Shown here in pieces: positions 33,930 to 43,214 of a DNA stretch of 64,000 bases. Source of the DNA: Chryseobacterium sp. G0162 (GTDB taxonomy: Bacteria; Bacteroidota; Bacteroidia; Flavobacteriales; Weeksellaceae); contig NZ_CP033922.1 in assembly GCF_003815715.1 (NCBI RefSeq), positions 4,326,001 through 4,390,000 of the forward strand. Reading direction: 5' to 3'. The translations under genes and the position numbers were made by a program. A model generated the notes under the pieces. The model ran no database searches. It was not told the DNA's origin and saw only the letters and a program-made list of their open reading frames with translations. Positions within the stretch are counted from its first letter, which is position 1. Each line of letters begins with the position of its first letter.

Positions 33930-36900
33930 ATGAAAAGATTTTCCAAGATATTTATGCTTTCGTTGCTATCATTGGGATTTTCACCGGTTTTCGCACAGAA
34001 ATATTATGATGACCAGTGGAAAAAAATAGCAGAAAACAGTCAGAAAGGAGCGTATAAATCTAATCTACCCATTATTTTAGACATGGAAAACCAAGCTATG
34101 AAAGAAAATAATACCATTCAGTTAATCCGTTCTTTGAAAGCGGAGTTCAGTATTGTAAATCAAACTGTAGATGATGATCAGAACGATGCGGCTTCAAAAT
34201 TCTTTAAAAAACTTCAGGAAGCAGAAGGAAAATTGAAAGGAGATGAGAAACTGGTCTATAAAGTTCTGTTGAATGGATTTTTCCTGGATTATTACAATCA
34301 AAATTATTGGAAGATCAATGGCAGAACCAATATTAGTACGCAGGATCTTGCTCAGATTGAAACCTGGACCAAGCTTGATTATAAAAACTATTTAAATAAA
34401 AGCTATAAGGAACTGGATCAGCAGAAACAGGACATGAAGAAAACTTCATTGGAAAAATATAAAGTATTGTTTTCGGAAACGAAGGATATCGCTTATTTTC
34501 CAAGTCTGTATGATTGGTATAGTCTTAAAAAGATCGCTTTTTTATCAGAGAATAATATTTTCACAAAAAATGAGCTTACAGAGAACAGAACCTCTATTAA
34601 TGCAATTTTCGATGAATTGATTGCACAGAATAACGGGAATCCTAAACTGTATTTCATGAAAGAAAAATTGGTGAATAATTGCGATTTCAATCAATGTAAA
34701 GATAAACTTGAGCAGCTACAGAAGCTTGCCAAATCCGATGTACAGGGTGATTACAAAGTGGTCATCATGGAAGGGATTATGGATGAACTTGTAATGAAAA
34801 AGAAGGCAAAAGAAGCTATTGTTGTTGCTGCACAGGCTAAAAGTGAATATCCGAAATCTCCTTTCATAGAAAATATCAAAAACAAGGAAAACCAGATTAC
34901 CAATCCGGTACTGAATATCAAATATGAAAAACAGACCCAGAATAATCTGCCAATTCATTTTGTTGCAGAATACCAGAATGTTTCGGAGTTTTCATTGAAC
35001 ATTTATGAGGTAAAAGAAGACTTTTTATCGCTGATGAAATATGTGCAGAATTCCTATGCAAATAACTACTTTGGGCAAGTGAAAAAGAATTTGGTGCGAA
35101 AGGAAACTTACCAGCTTTCAGACCCGAAAGATTATCAGTCTCATAAAACCTCATTGGAAATTAAACCACTTCCTGCCGGAGTATATGTTGCAGAATTTTC
35201 AGTGCCAGGAACCGATACAAAAGATAACAACCCTGAAAAGAATTTCTATTTTCTGGTTTCGGGAAATAAGATTATTTATCAGTCAAAATCTTCAAGAACT
35301 TCACTTTCAGACGATTTGAAATTAGTGAATAGTGAAAACGGAAAAGCTGTAACGAATGAAAAGCTTAATTTTTATGAATTTGTAAATAATAATTCGATTA
35401 ATAAAATTGAAGGAAAAACCAATGAGAACGGAATTTTTAAATTTCCTGCCACTGCTAATAAAGAATACTACAGAACATATCTGATTCAACAGCCTAAAAC
35501 CAATGATTTCCAGATCATGCAGGTGTACGGGAACAATAATGTTGAAGATTACAACCCAAACAAAGAAGCCCGTTCCAAAGCTCAGATTTTTACAGATAGA
35601 GCAATCTACAGACCGGGACAGATGGTTTATTTCAAAGTAGTCAATACCCGTTTAAATAATGAGACTGAGTCTGTACTTTCAGGATTGAAGCAAAAAATCA
35701 CTTTGGTGGATGCTAACAATCAGGAAGTTTCTTCCCAAAGTTTTACCACTAATGAATTTGGCTCCTATCACGGCAGTTTTATGCTTCCAAAAGGAAAGCT
35801 GAATGGTACTTTTTATATAAATACTGATGGTGATAGTCAGGGATATAAGGATATCAGAGTAGAAGAATATAAAAGACCAAAGTTTGAAGTTACTTTCGAC
35901 TCTGTAAAAGATGAATATAAATACGGACAAACCATAGAACTGAAAGGAAAAGCTATGATGTTTTCCGGGGTAGCTTTAAGCAATACAACAGTGAACTATG
36001 AGATCAAAAAACAAAACATCCGTTGGAGATATTTCTGGTGGTATCCAAGAGATAATGATAATGAAAACTCAATCTTAGGAGAAGCCAAAACCAATGAAAA
36101 AGGAGAGTTTGTGATTCGTTTAGATCTTAAGAAAGACGAAAAACTGGAAGGAATTCAGATTGATAACTATCAAATCAATGCTTCCGTTACTGATATCAAT
36201 GGGGAAACTCAATCAGCTAATACAGATCTGAAGGTGGCTTCCGTTTCCCACTACATCAAAGCTGATGAAATTAAGAATATATTCAGTGATGAAACGGCGA
36301 AATTAAAAGTAGAAACCAAGAATTATAATGAACAGGTTCTTAAAAAATCGTACAAGGTTAAGCTATCAAAATTAACGGCTCCGGATCGGATTTTTAGAGA
36401 TAACTTCAAATCAGAAGTTCAGAATCTTCCACAATATTCAAAAACAGAATTTATTAGCAAATTCCCACACGATCTGTTTGATAAAAATGATGATGTCAAA
36501 AACTGGAAAACAGAAAAAATAGTTGTTGAAAGACAACAGCAGCCATCTGCAGATAATGCTCAACTTTCAACAAGCTTGGATCTTGGAAAACTTGAAGCGG
36601 GAGATTACCAATTGGAACTGTTCAATATCGAAGGAAAAGATACGATTAAAGCTTCTCAATATTTCAGCGTTTGGGATAAAACGTCCCTGAAACCGGCTCA
36701 AAAAACTTTCTTAACGGTTATTGCACCGAAGGAGGAGTTTGCAAGAGGTGAAAAAGCGAAAGTATATGTATATTCTGCAATTCCTGATGCGTTGGTGAAT
36801 GTATTTGTTCAGAATGGGTCTGGAAAAACGATCACGGAAACCCATCAATTTAAAAAAGGAATGTTGGAATACACAGCAGATATTCCAAAAGATAAAAGTG

Positions 36901-39851
36901 TTTCCGAACTTAATCTTCAGTTCCAGCTGGTAGCATTTAACGATATACAGACAGAAACTGCAGTTTTAAAGATCAAGGATACGGAGAAACCTTTAAAAAT
37001 TGAGACCGTCACTTTCAGAGATAAGCTCGAACCGAATTCAAAAGAAAAATGGACGGTGAAAGTTACCGGAAATGATAAAGAAAAAGTGAATGCAGAAGTG
37101 TTAGCTAATATGTATGATATGTCTTTGGATCAGTTTGCAGAGAATAACTATGGCTGGGATAAACTGTATACACCATTCAATATCATTACATCTTATGATA
37201 TCAGAGAATACCTGTTACAAAAAAGTTATCAGAACCGATTGAAATATTTTAATGGAAATTATGTAGCCGTTCCTGAATTTAATTGGTTTGACGGTAACCT
37301 GTTTTATAGCTTAGGAGGAAATGGAGTGAAATCTCCTAGAACTAGAAAAAATAAAACTGCTCTTCCTGCTCCTACAGCAGCTCCTATTGCTAGAAATTCA
37401 GTAGCTCTTGAAGAAGTCGTAATGATTGGCTATGGACAAAAAAAATCAGCACTACAAGGTAAAGTAGCAGGCGTTGAGGTTGCAGAAGCTGATGCCGCTG
37501 TAGATCAGGTCGAATCACAAGAGGCATTGGAAAAAGTTCCGGTACGTCAGAATCTAAATGAAACGGCATTCTTCTATCCGGACCTGAAAACCGATGCAGA
37601 AGGAAACGTCAACTTTGAATTCACTTCTCCGGAAGCTTTGACGAAGTGGAAACTGATGTTCCTTGCTCATACAAAAGATGCAAGAGCAGCTACCTTGGAG
37701 AAGGAGGTGGTAACTCAGAAAGAATTCTCTGTAACTCCAAACTATCCGAGATTTTTAAGAGAAGGAGATGAACTGAACTTACAGTCAAAGTTATCCAACC
37801 TTACCAATAAGAAAATGAATGGTTCTGCAGAACTTCAGATTTTAGACGCATTTACGAATGAAAATATTTCTTCAAAATTCGGAATCAACTCAGGAACACA
37901 GAACTTTGATTTAAATGAAAATGGAAACGGAGCATTAACATGGAAGCTAAAAGTTCCCAACAATGTTTCTTCTATTATTTTAAAAATAGTTGCGAAGGCA
38001 GGAGCTTATTCTGACGGTGAGCAGCAGGCTGTAGCCGTATTGCCAAACAGAATGCTGGTAACCGATGCCGTACCTGTTTTTGTGAAAGAAGGAGAAACAA
38101 AGACTTTCGTATTGGATAACCTTAAAAATAATACATCTACAACGGCTTCTAATGTTTCAAACACCTTGGAATTAACCACCAATCCGATCTGGGAAATTAT
38201 GTTTGCCCTTCCAAGTCTGAAAAACGATCAGAACAGCTCGGCGGATGTGATTTTCAATAAGTGGTTTGCAGATGTATTAGCTTCTGAGATATTCAAAGCT
38301 AATCCTAAAATGAAGACCGTGTTTGATGAATATCAGGGCAAAGAATTATTGAATTCAAATCTTGAAAAAAACCAGGAGCTGAAACAATTGTTATTAGATG
38401 AAACTCCATGGGTACTGGAAAGTAAAAATGAAGCTGAGCAGATGCAAAAACTAGCACTTCTGTTTGATGTCAACACGATGAGGAATTCTATTAATCAGAA
38501 TTGGGATGATTTCAGTAAACTGCAAAATCCGGATGGTGGATTTTCATGGTATGCAGGATATCCAAGCTCTTACGGTACATCATTATATATTCTTAAAAAC
38601 CTTGGAAAGGTTAATCTATGGTTAAAAGATAACGCCAAAGAATATCAGAGTGCAGGACAGAACGCTTTAGTAGCAAAACTGATCCAGTATGTAGATAACG
38701 AGATCAGCAAATATGCAGAGACTAAAAAAGAGAATGTCTGGAGCAATTGGGTTCTTGATTATTTAGATACCAGAAATTACTGGGAAAAACAATATCCTTT
38801 GAAAGGAAAAGGAGCAACGTTAAAAGCATTAGTAAAACAAAAAGCAAAAACGGCAAAAATTACTGATTTTACATTCTTCGGTCTTCACCGTGCAGCTTTA
38901 CTAATGAATAATTATGGAGAGAAAGCGGTATCTGATAAATTAATGACTTATCTTAAAGAAACCTCTACAGATACCAAAACACAAGGAGTCTACTGGAAAC
39001 AAAACCTGAATGACTGGGGTTGGTTCAGCTCAAAAGTAGTAAACCATGCAGGTGCTCTGGAAGCGTTCAATACCTTAAAATCCAATGATATCAACTTTAT
39101 AGAAGAGATGAAGATCTGGCTGGTAACGCAAAAAGAAGTGAACTCATGGGGAAGTTCAAGAGGAACTGCAGAAGTGATTTTTACGATCTTAAATTCAGGG
39201 AAATCATGGACTGGTGCTGAAAGTGATAAAGCAACCATCGTTTGGGGCGGCAAAGAGATTGTTCCTCAGACTCAGGCAACCGGATATGTAAAATCAACCG
39301 TGAAAACGGATGCAATAGATAAAAACCTTGGAACCGTTACAGTGACCAAACCAGGCCCAGGAATTGTTCAGGGAGGATTATTCTGGCAGTATTACGAAGA
39401 TTTAGATAAAATTAAATCATCTGAAAATTATATTTCCGTAACCAAAGAACTGTATAAAAAAGTAAAAACGGTAAATGGAGAAGAGCTTCAGAAAATCTCA
39501 CCAGAAACGCCATTGAAAGTAGGAGATAAAGTAACCGTAAGAATGATTCTGAACACAGACAGAGCAATGGAATTTATTCATATTAAAGATATGCGTGCGG
39601 CAGGATTTGAACCCGTTGATGCATTATCAGGATATCAGTGGAAAAATAATTTAGGATATTATCAATCTACTAAAGATGCGTCTACTAATTTCTATATTCA
39701 ATATATGCCAAAAGGTAAATATGTCTTTGAATATGATGTAATTGCTAATGCATCCGGAAAGTTCTCAAACGGTATTACTACAATGCAAAACTACTATGCT
39801 CCACAGATGAATGCACACACAAAAGGAACCGGAATTCAGATTTTGGAATGA
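33930..39851 (+). CDS. Alpha-2-macroglobulin family protein with SusC-like motif insert
   Basis: 1973 residues from the ATG at 33930, which begins a signal peptide ending PVFAQK. The frame is open 21 codons further upstream but overlaps the divergent gene. The N-terminal 330 or so are helical. An MG2-type domain follows (AQIFTDRAIYRPGQMVYFKV near 570-590), then more MG repeats and the A2M domain (FYPDLKTDAEG, then KWKLMFLAHTKDAR). The C-terminal part is an alpha-toroid/receptor-like region with the GGFSWYAGYPSSYGT loop. No CxEQ thioester was seen, so trapping would not be covalent. Just before the A2M domain is an insert EEVVMIGYGQKK then QGKVAGVEV, the same signature as in the SusC protein of this window. 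Bacterial relatives bait proteases in the periplasm or at the surface. Followed by ecotin. Confidence 0.88.
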   Translation: MKRFSKIFMLSLLSLGFSPVFAQKYYDDQWKKIAENSQKGAYKSNLPIILDMENQAMKENNTIQLIRSLKAEFSIVNQTVDDDQNDAASKFFKKLQEAEGKLKGDEKLVYKVLLNGFFLDYYNQNYWKINGRTNISTQDLAQIETWTKLDYKNYLNKSYKELDQQKQDMKKTSLEKYKVLFSETKDIAYFPSLYDWYSLKKIAFLSENNIFTKNELTENRTSINAIFDELIAQNNGNPKLYFMKEKLVNNCDFNQCKDKLEQLQKLAKSDVQGDYKVVIMEGIMDELVMKKKAKEAIVVAAQAKSEYPKSPFIENIKNKENQITNPVLNIKYEKQTQNNLPIHFVAEYQNVSEFSLNIYEVKEDFLSLMKYVQNSYANNYFGQVKKNLVRKETYQLSDPKDYQSHKTSLEIKPLPAGVYVAEFSVPGTDTKDNNPEKNFYFLVSGNKIIYQSKSSRTSLSDDLKLVNSENGKAVTNEKLNFYEFVNNNSINKIEGKTNENGIFKFPATANKEYYRTYLIQQPKTNDFQIMQVYGNNNVEDYNPNKEARSKAQIFTDRAIYRPGQMVYFKVVNTRLNNETESVLSGLKQKITLVDANNQEVSSQSFTTNEFGSYHGSFMLPKGKLNGTFYINTDGDSQGYKDIRVEEYKRPKFEVTFDSVKDEYKYGQTIELKGKAMMFSGVALSNTTVNYEIKKQNIRWRYFWWYPRDNDNENSILGEAKTNEKGEFVIRLDLKKDEKLEGIQIDNYQINASVTDINGETQSANTDLKVASVSHYIKADEIKNIFSDETAKLKVETKNYNEQVLKKSYKVKLSKLTAPDRIFRDNFKSEVQNLPQYSKTEFISKFPHDLFDKNDDVKNWKTEKIVVERQQQPSADNAQLSTSLDLGKLEAGDYQLELFNIEGKDTIKASQYFSVWDKTSLKPAQKTFLTVIAPKEEFARGEKAKVYVYSAIPDALVNVFVQNGSGKTITETHQFKKGMLEYTADIPKDKSVSELNLQFQLVAFNDIQTETAVLKIKDTEKPLKIETVTFRDKLEPNSKEKWTVKVTGNDKEKVNAEVLANMYDMSLDQFAENNYGWDKLYTPFNIITSYDIREYLLQKSYQNRLKYFNGNYVAVPEFNWFDGNLFYSLGGNGVKSPRTRKNKTALPAPTAAPIARNSVALEEVVMIGYGQKKSALQGKVAGVEVAEADAAVDQVESQEALEKVPVRQNLNETAFFYPDLKTDAEGNVNFEFTSPEALTKWKLMFLAHTKDARAATLEKEVVTQKEFSVTPNYPRFLREGDELNLQSKLSNLTNKKMNGSAELQILDAFTNENISSKFGINSGTQNFDLNENGNGALTWKLKVPNNVSSIILKIVAKAGAYSDGEQQAVAVLPNRMLVTDAVPVFVKEGETKTFVLDNLKNNTSTTASNVSNTLELTTNPIWEIMFALPSLKNDQNSSADVIFNKWFADVLASEIFKANPKMKTVFDEYQGKELLNSNLEKNQELKQLLLDETPWVLESKNEAEQMQKLALLFDVNTMRNSINQNWDDFSKLQNPDGGFSWYAGYPSSYGTSLYILKNLGKVNLWLKDNAKEYQSAGQNALVAKLIQYVDNEISKYAETKKENVWSNWVLDYLDTRNYWEKQYPLKGKGATLKALVKQKAKTAKITDFTFFGLHRAALLMNNYGEKAVSDKLMTYLKETSTDTKTQGVYWKQNLNDWGWFSSKVVNHAGALEAFNTLKSNDINFIEEMKIWLVTQKEVNSWGSSRGTAEVIFTILNSGKSWTGAESDKATIVWGGKEIVPQTQATGYVKSTVKTDAIDKNLGTVTVTKPGPGIVQGGLFWQYYEDLDKIKSSENYISVTKELYKKVKTVNGEELQKISPETPLKVGDKVTVRMILNTDRAMEFIHIKDMRAAGFEPVDALSGYQWKNNLGYYQSTKDASTNFYIQYMPKGKYVFEYDVIANASGKFSNGITTMQNYYAPQMNAHTKGTGIQILE

Positions 39852-39894
39852 TTTTTGGCTATTAGGAAATACGTAAAATTTAAAACCAAATAAA

Positions 39895-40383
39895 ATGAAA
39901 TTTTCAAAAACTTTAATTACGGGATTGGTATTGATGGCTGGGGTAAGTGCTTTCGCTCAAAAGAAAGCTGAAAAGTTTGAAAAACTACAGATTGAAATGT
40001 TCCCAAAGGCTAAAGATGGATACAAGCAAGTATATATCCAGCTTCCAGTAGCAAAAAACGAAAGCGACTTAAAAGTTGAGGTTTTTGTGGGAACTGAAAA
40101 AATGTTAGACTGTAACAATTACTCCTTAATGGGAGAAATGAAAAGCCAGGATCTTCAGGGATGGGGTTACAACTATTATGAAGTAGAATCAAAAGGAGAA
40201 ATGGCAGGAACTTTAAAAGGCTGTCTGGAACAGAAAAAGACCAAAAAGTTTGTTACGCTAAAACCGGAAATAGTAAGATATAACAGTAAACTTCCATTGG
40301 TATTCTATGTACCGAAAGACATAGAAGTTCGTTACAGAGTTTTAAGACCTGATAACACCATGAAAAAAGCTGTTCAAAACTAA
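39895..40383 (+). CDS. eco: Ecotin family serine protease inhibitor
   Basis: 162 residues with a signal peptide (cleaved after VSAFA). Ecotin dimerises and blocks trypsin-fold serine proteases such as neutrophil elastase, in the periplasm or outside. Family hallmarks are present: an EMFPKAKDG..QVYIQLP strand, KVEVFVGTEKMLDCN, LQGWGYNYY, a NSKLPLVFYVPKD strand and EVRYRVLRP. Cys73 and Cys110 match the disulfide that holds the inhibitory loop. By alignment the reactive pair (Met84-Met85 in E. coli) is Leu107-Lys108. It starts 43 bases after the macroglobulin gene on the same strand, so two protease inhibitors are probably made together. Confidence 0.92.
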   Translation: MKFSKTLITGLVLMAGVSAFAQKKAEKFEKLQIEMFPKAKDGYKQVYIQLPVAKNESDLKVEVFVGTEKMLDCNNYSLMGEMKSQDLQGWGYNYYEVESKGEMAGTLKGCLEQKKTKKFVTLKPEIVRYNSKLPLVFYVPKDIEVRYRVLRPDNTMKKAVQN

Positions 40384-40407
40384 AATTTGCAAGCTTATTA
40401 TAAACAG

Positions 40408-40437
40408 AAAACTCCTCGCAGTAATGTGGGGAGTTTT
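40408..40437 (+). terminator. Rho-independent terminator after ecotin
   Basis: Stem of 12 pairs (40408-40419 with 40426-40437, two G-T pairs) and a 6-base loop, AAAACTCC ... GGAGTTTT at the base, followed by a T-rich stretch. Confidence 0.8.
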
Positions 40438-40754
40438 CGCTTTTATATTCTTCATGTAAGATAAATGAATATTAGGATGGAGACTATGCTATCTTTTTGT
40501 TGTCACAACTCGGAGTTCTTAAATACTTTGTTTTCTACGAAAAAAAAGGTAAAGAGCAAGTGGTAAAAGTAGAGTTAAAATTTTTTTCAAAATTTTTTAG
40601 TTTTTAATTAACATTTAAACGATTTTGATAAGACTTTATTTTAAAGACTTTTATACTTAAACAAATTTTAAACTTGTTTTAAATTCATAGTTTTGTTAAA
40701 TTATGTTTGAAGATTTTAACAATTTTTGCATTATATTTGTTATAAACATAAACC
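40438..40754. other. Intergenic region before the export operon
   Basis: 317 bases, increasingly AT-rich toward the tolC-type gene, with no reading frame of note. A -7 box candidate, TATATTTG at 40732-40739, matches TAnnTTTG exactly and is 15 bases before the ATG, which would give a very short leader. Several TTTG tracts lie upstream; the nearest, at 40706-40709, is 22 bases away, a little too far. Confidence 0.5.
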
Positions 40755-42173
40755 ATGAAAAACAATTTATTGATTTTTACGTTTAGTTTTTTTGCTTTTC
40801 CTGCTTTTGGCTGGGCACAGTCTGCGCCGGACTTTAAAGAACTTCTGGATAGTGCAATGGTTCGGGACTCGAACCTGAAAATGCAAATTACCCAAAACAA
40901 GCTTACCGATCTTGACGAACATAAGTTAAAAGATATCTTTCTTCCTACATTGGAACTAAGTGGTAAAGCCGGTTATCTTAACGGAACAGCAAGGCTTACG
41001 TCTCCAGAAATTAATCTGGCTCCTTTTATCAATATTGCAGAGGGAGCTTTCAACAATAACTTCAATGTATCCGGATTTTCAGGCGTTGCCAAGGCAGAAG
41101 CCAAGATGCTTGTGTATTCCGGAGGAAAAGTTAAATACCTGAAAAAGGCAGTTGAGGAAAAGAAGAAATCTGAAGATGTTCTGTTAGAAAAATCCAGAGA
41201 TGAAGTTGTGGCGAGTATTTCCAGAGCTTATGACCAGCTGGCACTGATCCATCAGTCTAAAAAAGTGCTGGATGAAAGTAAAAAAAGACTGGACATTAAC
41301 AAAAAAACAGCAGATAAAGCATTAGGCTACGGGCTGATTACTCCTTACGATCACAAAAAAATTGAATTGGCTCAGGCTACTTTAAATGCAAAAGTGGTAG
41401 AATATGAAGGAAAAAAAGAACTACTTCTTACTCAGCTTTATATTTTAACGGGAATCAATAGAGAACGGTTAAAAATGATTGATCCAACGCTATCTCCTGT
41501 AGAACTTCTTACAGCAGAAAAAGGAATTGACCAAAGAGCTGAGGTTCGTGCCCTTGAGCATGGAATTGCTGCTGCAGATTATAAAATAAAAGCAGAAAGA
41601 ACCTGGATGATTCCCAAAGTTCAGCTGATGGCTTCCGCTTATTATATTGGGTTATATGGTAACCATATCAAAAGCTCTGAAAATATAGTTCCTGCTGTTC
41701 CAATTCTTGGCTATGAAGGGAAAAAACTGGACTGGAGTCCTAATAATATCAATATTTTTCCTTTAATCACAGCCGGAGTTGGATTTAAATGGGAAATTTT
41801 TGATGGAAAAGAGGGGAAACATGCTGAAGAAACAGCAAAAGTAGGTAAGGAAGTACTTCAGAACCAGAAAGAAGATGCATTGAAAAAACTGTCGTTGAAT
41901 TTAGCCAATAATCAAACCAATTATGATATTGCTACCGCCCAGATTACTTTAAAAGCTAAAGAAAAAGAACTGGCTAAAAGTGCATTGGTACAGGCAGAAA
42001 AAGAATTCAGATACGGTATGAGCAAATCCTCACAGCTTATTGATGCAGAAAATGACCTTGAAGTGGCAGAGCTAGGATATCAGAATGCGATTTTCAATCA
42101 GAGAAGAGCAGGAATAGAACTGATGAGAGCTACTCAGGAACTGGATATCACCAAATTTTATTTAATCCCTTAA
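40755..42173 (+). CDS. TolC-family outer membrane efflux protein
   Basis: 472 residues with a signal peptide ending GWAQS. Two long helical outer-membrane-efflux repeats are visible: the first (about 30-230) with ALGYGLITPYDHKKIELAQ, the second (about 255-470) with SALVQAEKEFRYGMSKSSQLIDAENDLEVAELGYQNA. It should form the trimeric channel through the outer membrane. First gene of a three-gene export operon with an HlyD-type adaptor 8 bases later and an ABC-2 permease. Confidence 0.92.
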   Translation: MKNNLLIFTFSFFAFPAFGWAQSAPDFKELLDSAMVRDSNLKMQITQNKLTDLDEHKLKDIFLPTLELSGKAGYLNGTARLTSPEINLAPFINIAEGAFNNNFNVSGFSGVAKAEAKMLVYSGGKVKYLKKAVEEKKKSEDVLLEKSRDEVVASISRAYDQLALIHQSKKVLDESKKRLDINKKTADKALGYGLITPYDHKKIELAQATLNAKVVEYEGKKELLLTQLYILTGINRERLKMIDPTLSPVELLTAEKGIDQRAEVRALEHGIAAADYKIKAERTWMIPKVQLMASAYYIGLYGNHIKSSENIVPAVPILGYEGKKLDWSPNNINIFPLITAGVGFKWEIFDGKEGKHAEETAKVGKEVLQNQKEDALKKLSLNLANNQTNYDIATAQITLKAKEKELAKSALVQAEKEFRYGMSKSSQLIDAENDLEVAELGYQNAIFNQRRAGIELMRATQELDITKFYLIP

Positions 42174-42181
42174 AAATTAAA

Positions 42182-43141
42182 ATGATGCATAAAAATATAT
42201 CTATACTCATTGCTTCTCTGTTTTTATTGGGAAGTTGCGGCAAGAAAGACGAAAAGATAAAGGAACCGGAAGGAAAGACGAAAAAAGATGTGATCTCTTT
42301 TGCTCCGAAGGTTACCGGAAGAATTCTAAAAATATATGTTTCCGAAGGACAAACCGTAAAAAAAGGAGATACGCTGGCTCAGCTTGACGTTCCGGAAGTA
42401 TCTGCAAAAATTGCGCAGGCTCAAGGTGCGGTAAGTGCCGCTACAGCCCAGGAACAAATGGCTAAAAATGGGGCTACACCAGACCAGCTGAGACAGCTTC
42501 AGGCAAAATATAAAGGACTGAAAGAGCAATATGATTTTGCTCAGAAATCCTATAGAAGAGCTAATAATATGTTCCGTGACAGTCTGATGTCTCCACAGGC
42601 ACATGATGAAGTGTATGCTAAACTTCAGGGGGCAAAAGCTCAATATGATGCTGTAGTTGCAGAATTAGATGATGTGAACAGAGGAACCCGTTTCGAAAAA
42701 GTAGAAATGGCAGCAGGACAGGCTTCTCAGGCTAAAGGAGCTTTACAGGAAGCAAACGTGGCTTACTCTGAAAGATATGTCATCGCTACCAATGATATGG
42801 AAATTGAAACCATTAGTTTGAATACAGGTGAACTGGCAACAGCAGGATTTGCTTTATTCAACGGATATATTCCAGAGAGTACTTACTTTAGATTTACCGT
42901 GCCTGAAAGTGCTATTTCAAAGTATAAAAAAGGGCAGAATGTCAATATGCAGGTGGTTTACAATAAAGAAAACCTGGAGGGAACAGTAGTGTATATCAAA
43001 CAACTGACAAGATATGCAGATATTACAACTGCTTACCCTGATTATCAGCTGCAGGATGCGGTCTATGAGATCAAAGTAAGACCTAAGGACGGTAATAAGG
43101 CAAAAAGCCTTTTGGTGAATGCCAATGTGATCCTGAAATAA
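42182..43141 (+). CDS. HlyD-family periplasmic adaptor lipoprotein
   Basis: 319 residues. The lipoprotein signal ends LLGSC (Cys20). The biotinyl-lipoyl half-motif is at about 35-65 (APKVTGRILKIYVSEGQTVKKGDTLAQLDVPE). A coiled-coil hairpin spans about 66-190, rich in Ala, Gln and Lys, and the second lipoyl half and beta-barrel follow (ISLNTGELATAGFALF, VPESAISKYKKGQNVNMQVV). It links the inner-membrane permease to the TolC-type channel. Lipid anchoring instead of a transmembrane helix is common for RND-type adaptors and also occurs here. Confidence 0.9.
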   Translation: MMHKNISILIASLFLLGSCGKKDEKIKEPEGKTKKDVISFAPKVTGRILKIYVSEGQTVKKGDTLAQLDVPEVSAKIAQAQGAVSAATAQEQMAKNGATPDQLRQLQAKYKGLKEQYDFAQKSYRRANNMFRDSLMSPQAHDEVYAKLQGAKAQYDAVVAELDDVNRGTRFEKVEMAAGQASQAKGALQEANVAYSERYVIATNDMEIETISLNTGELATAGFALFNGYIPESTYFRFTVPESAISKYKKGQNVNMQVVYNKENLEGTVVYIKQLTRYADITTAYPDYQLQDAVYEIKVRPKDGNKAKSLLVNANVILK

Positions 43142-43214
43142 TTACAAATTAAAATGGCTAGGCTTAATACATACAGCTTGCCGTGTGTTTATTTAAAATT
43201 TTTAAAATATACAG

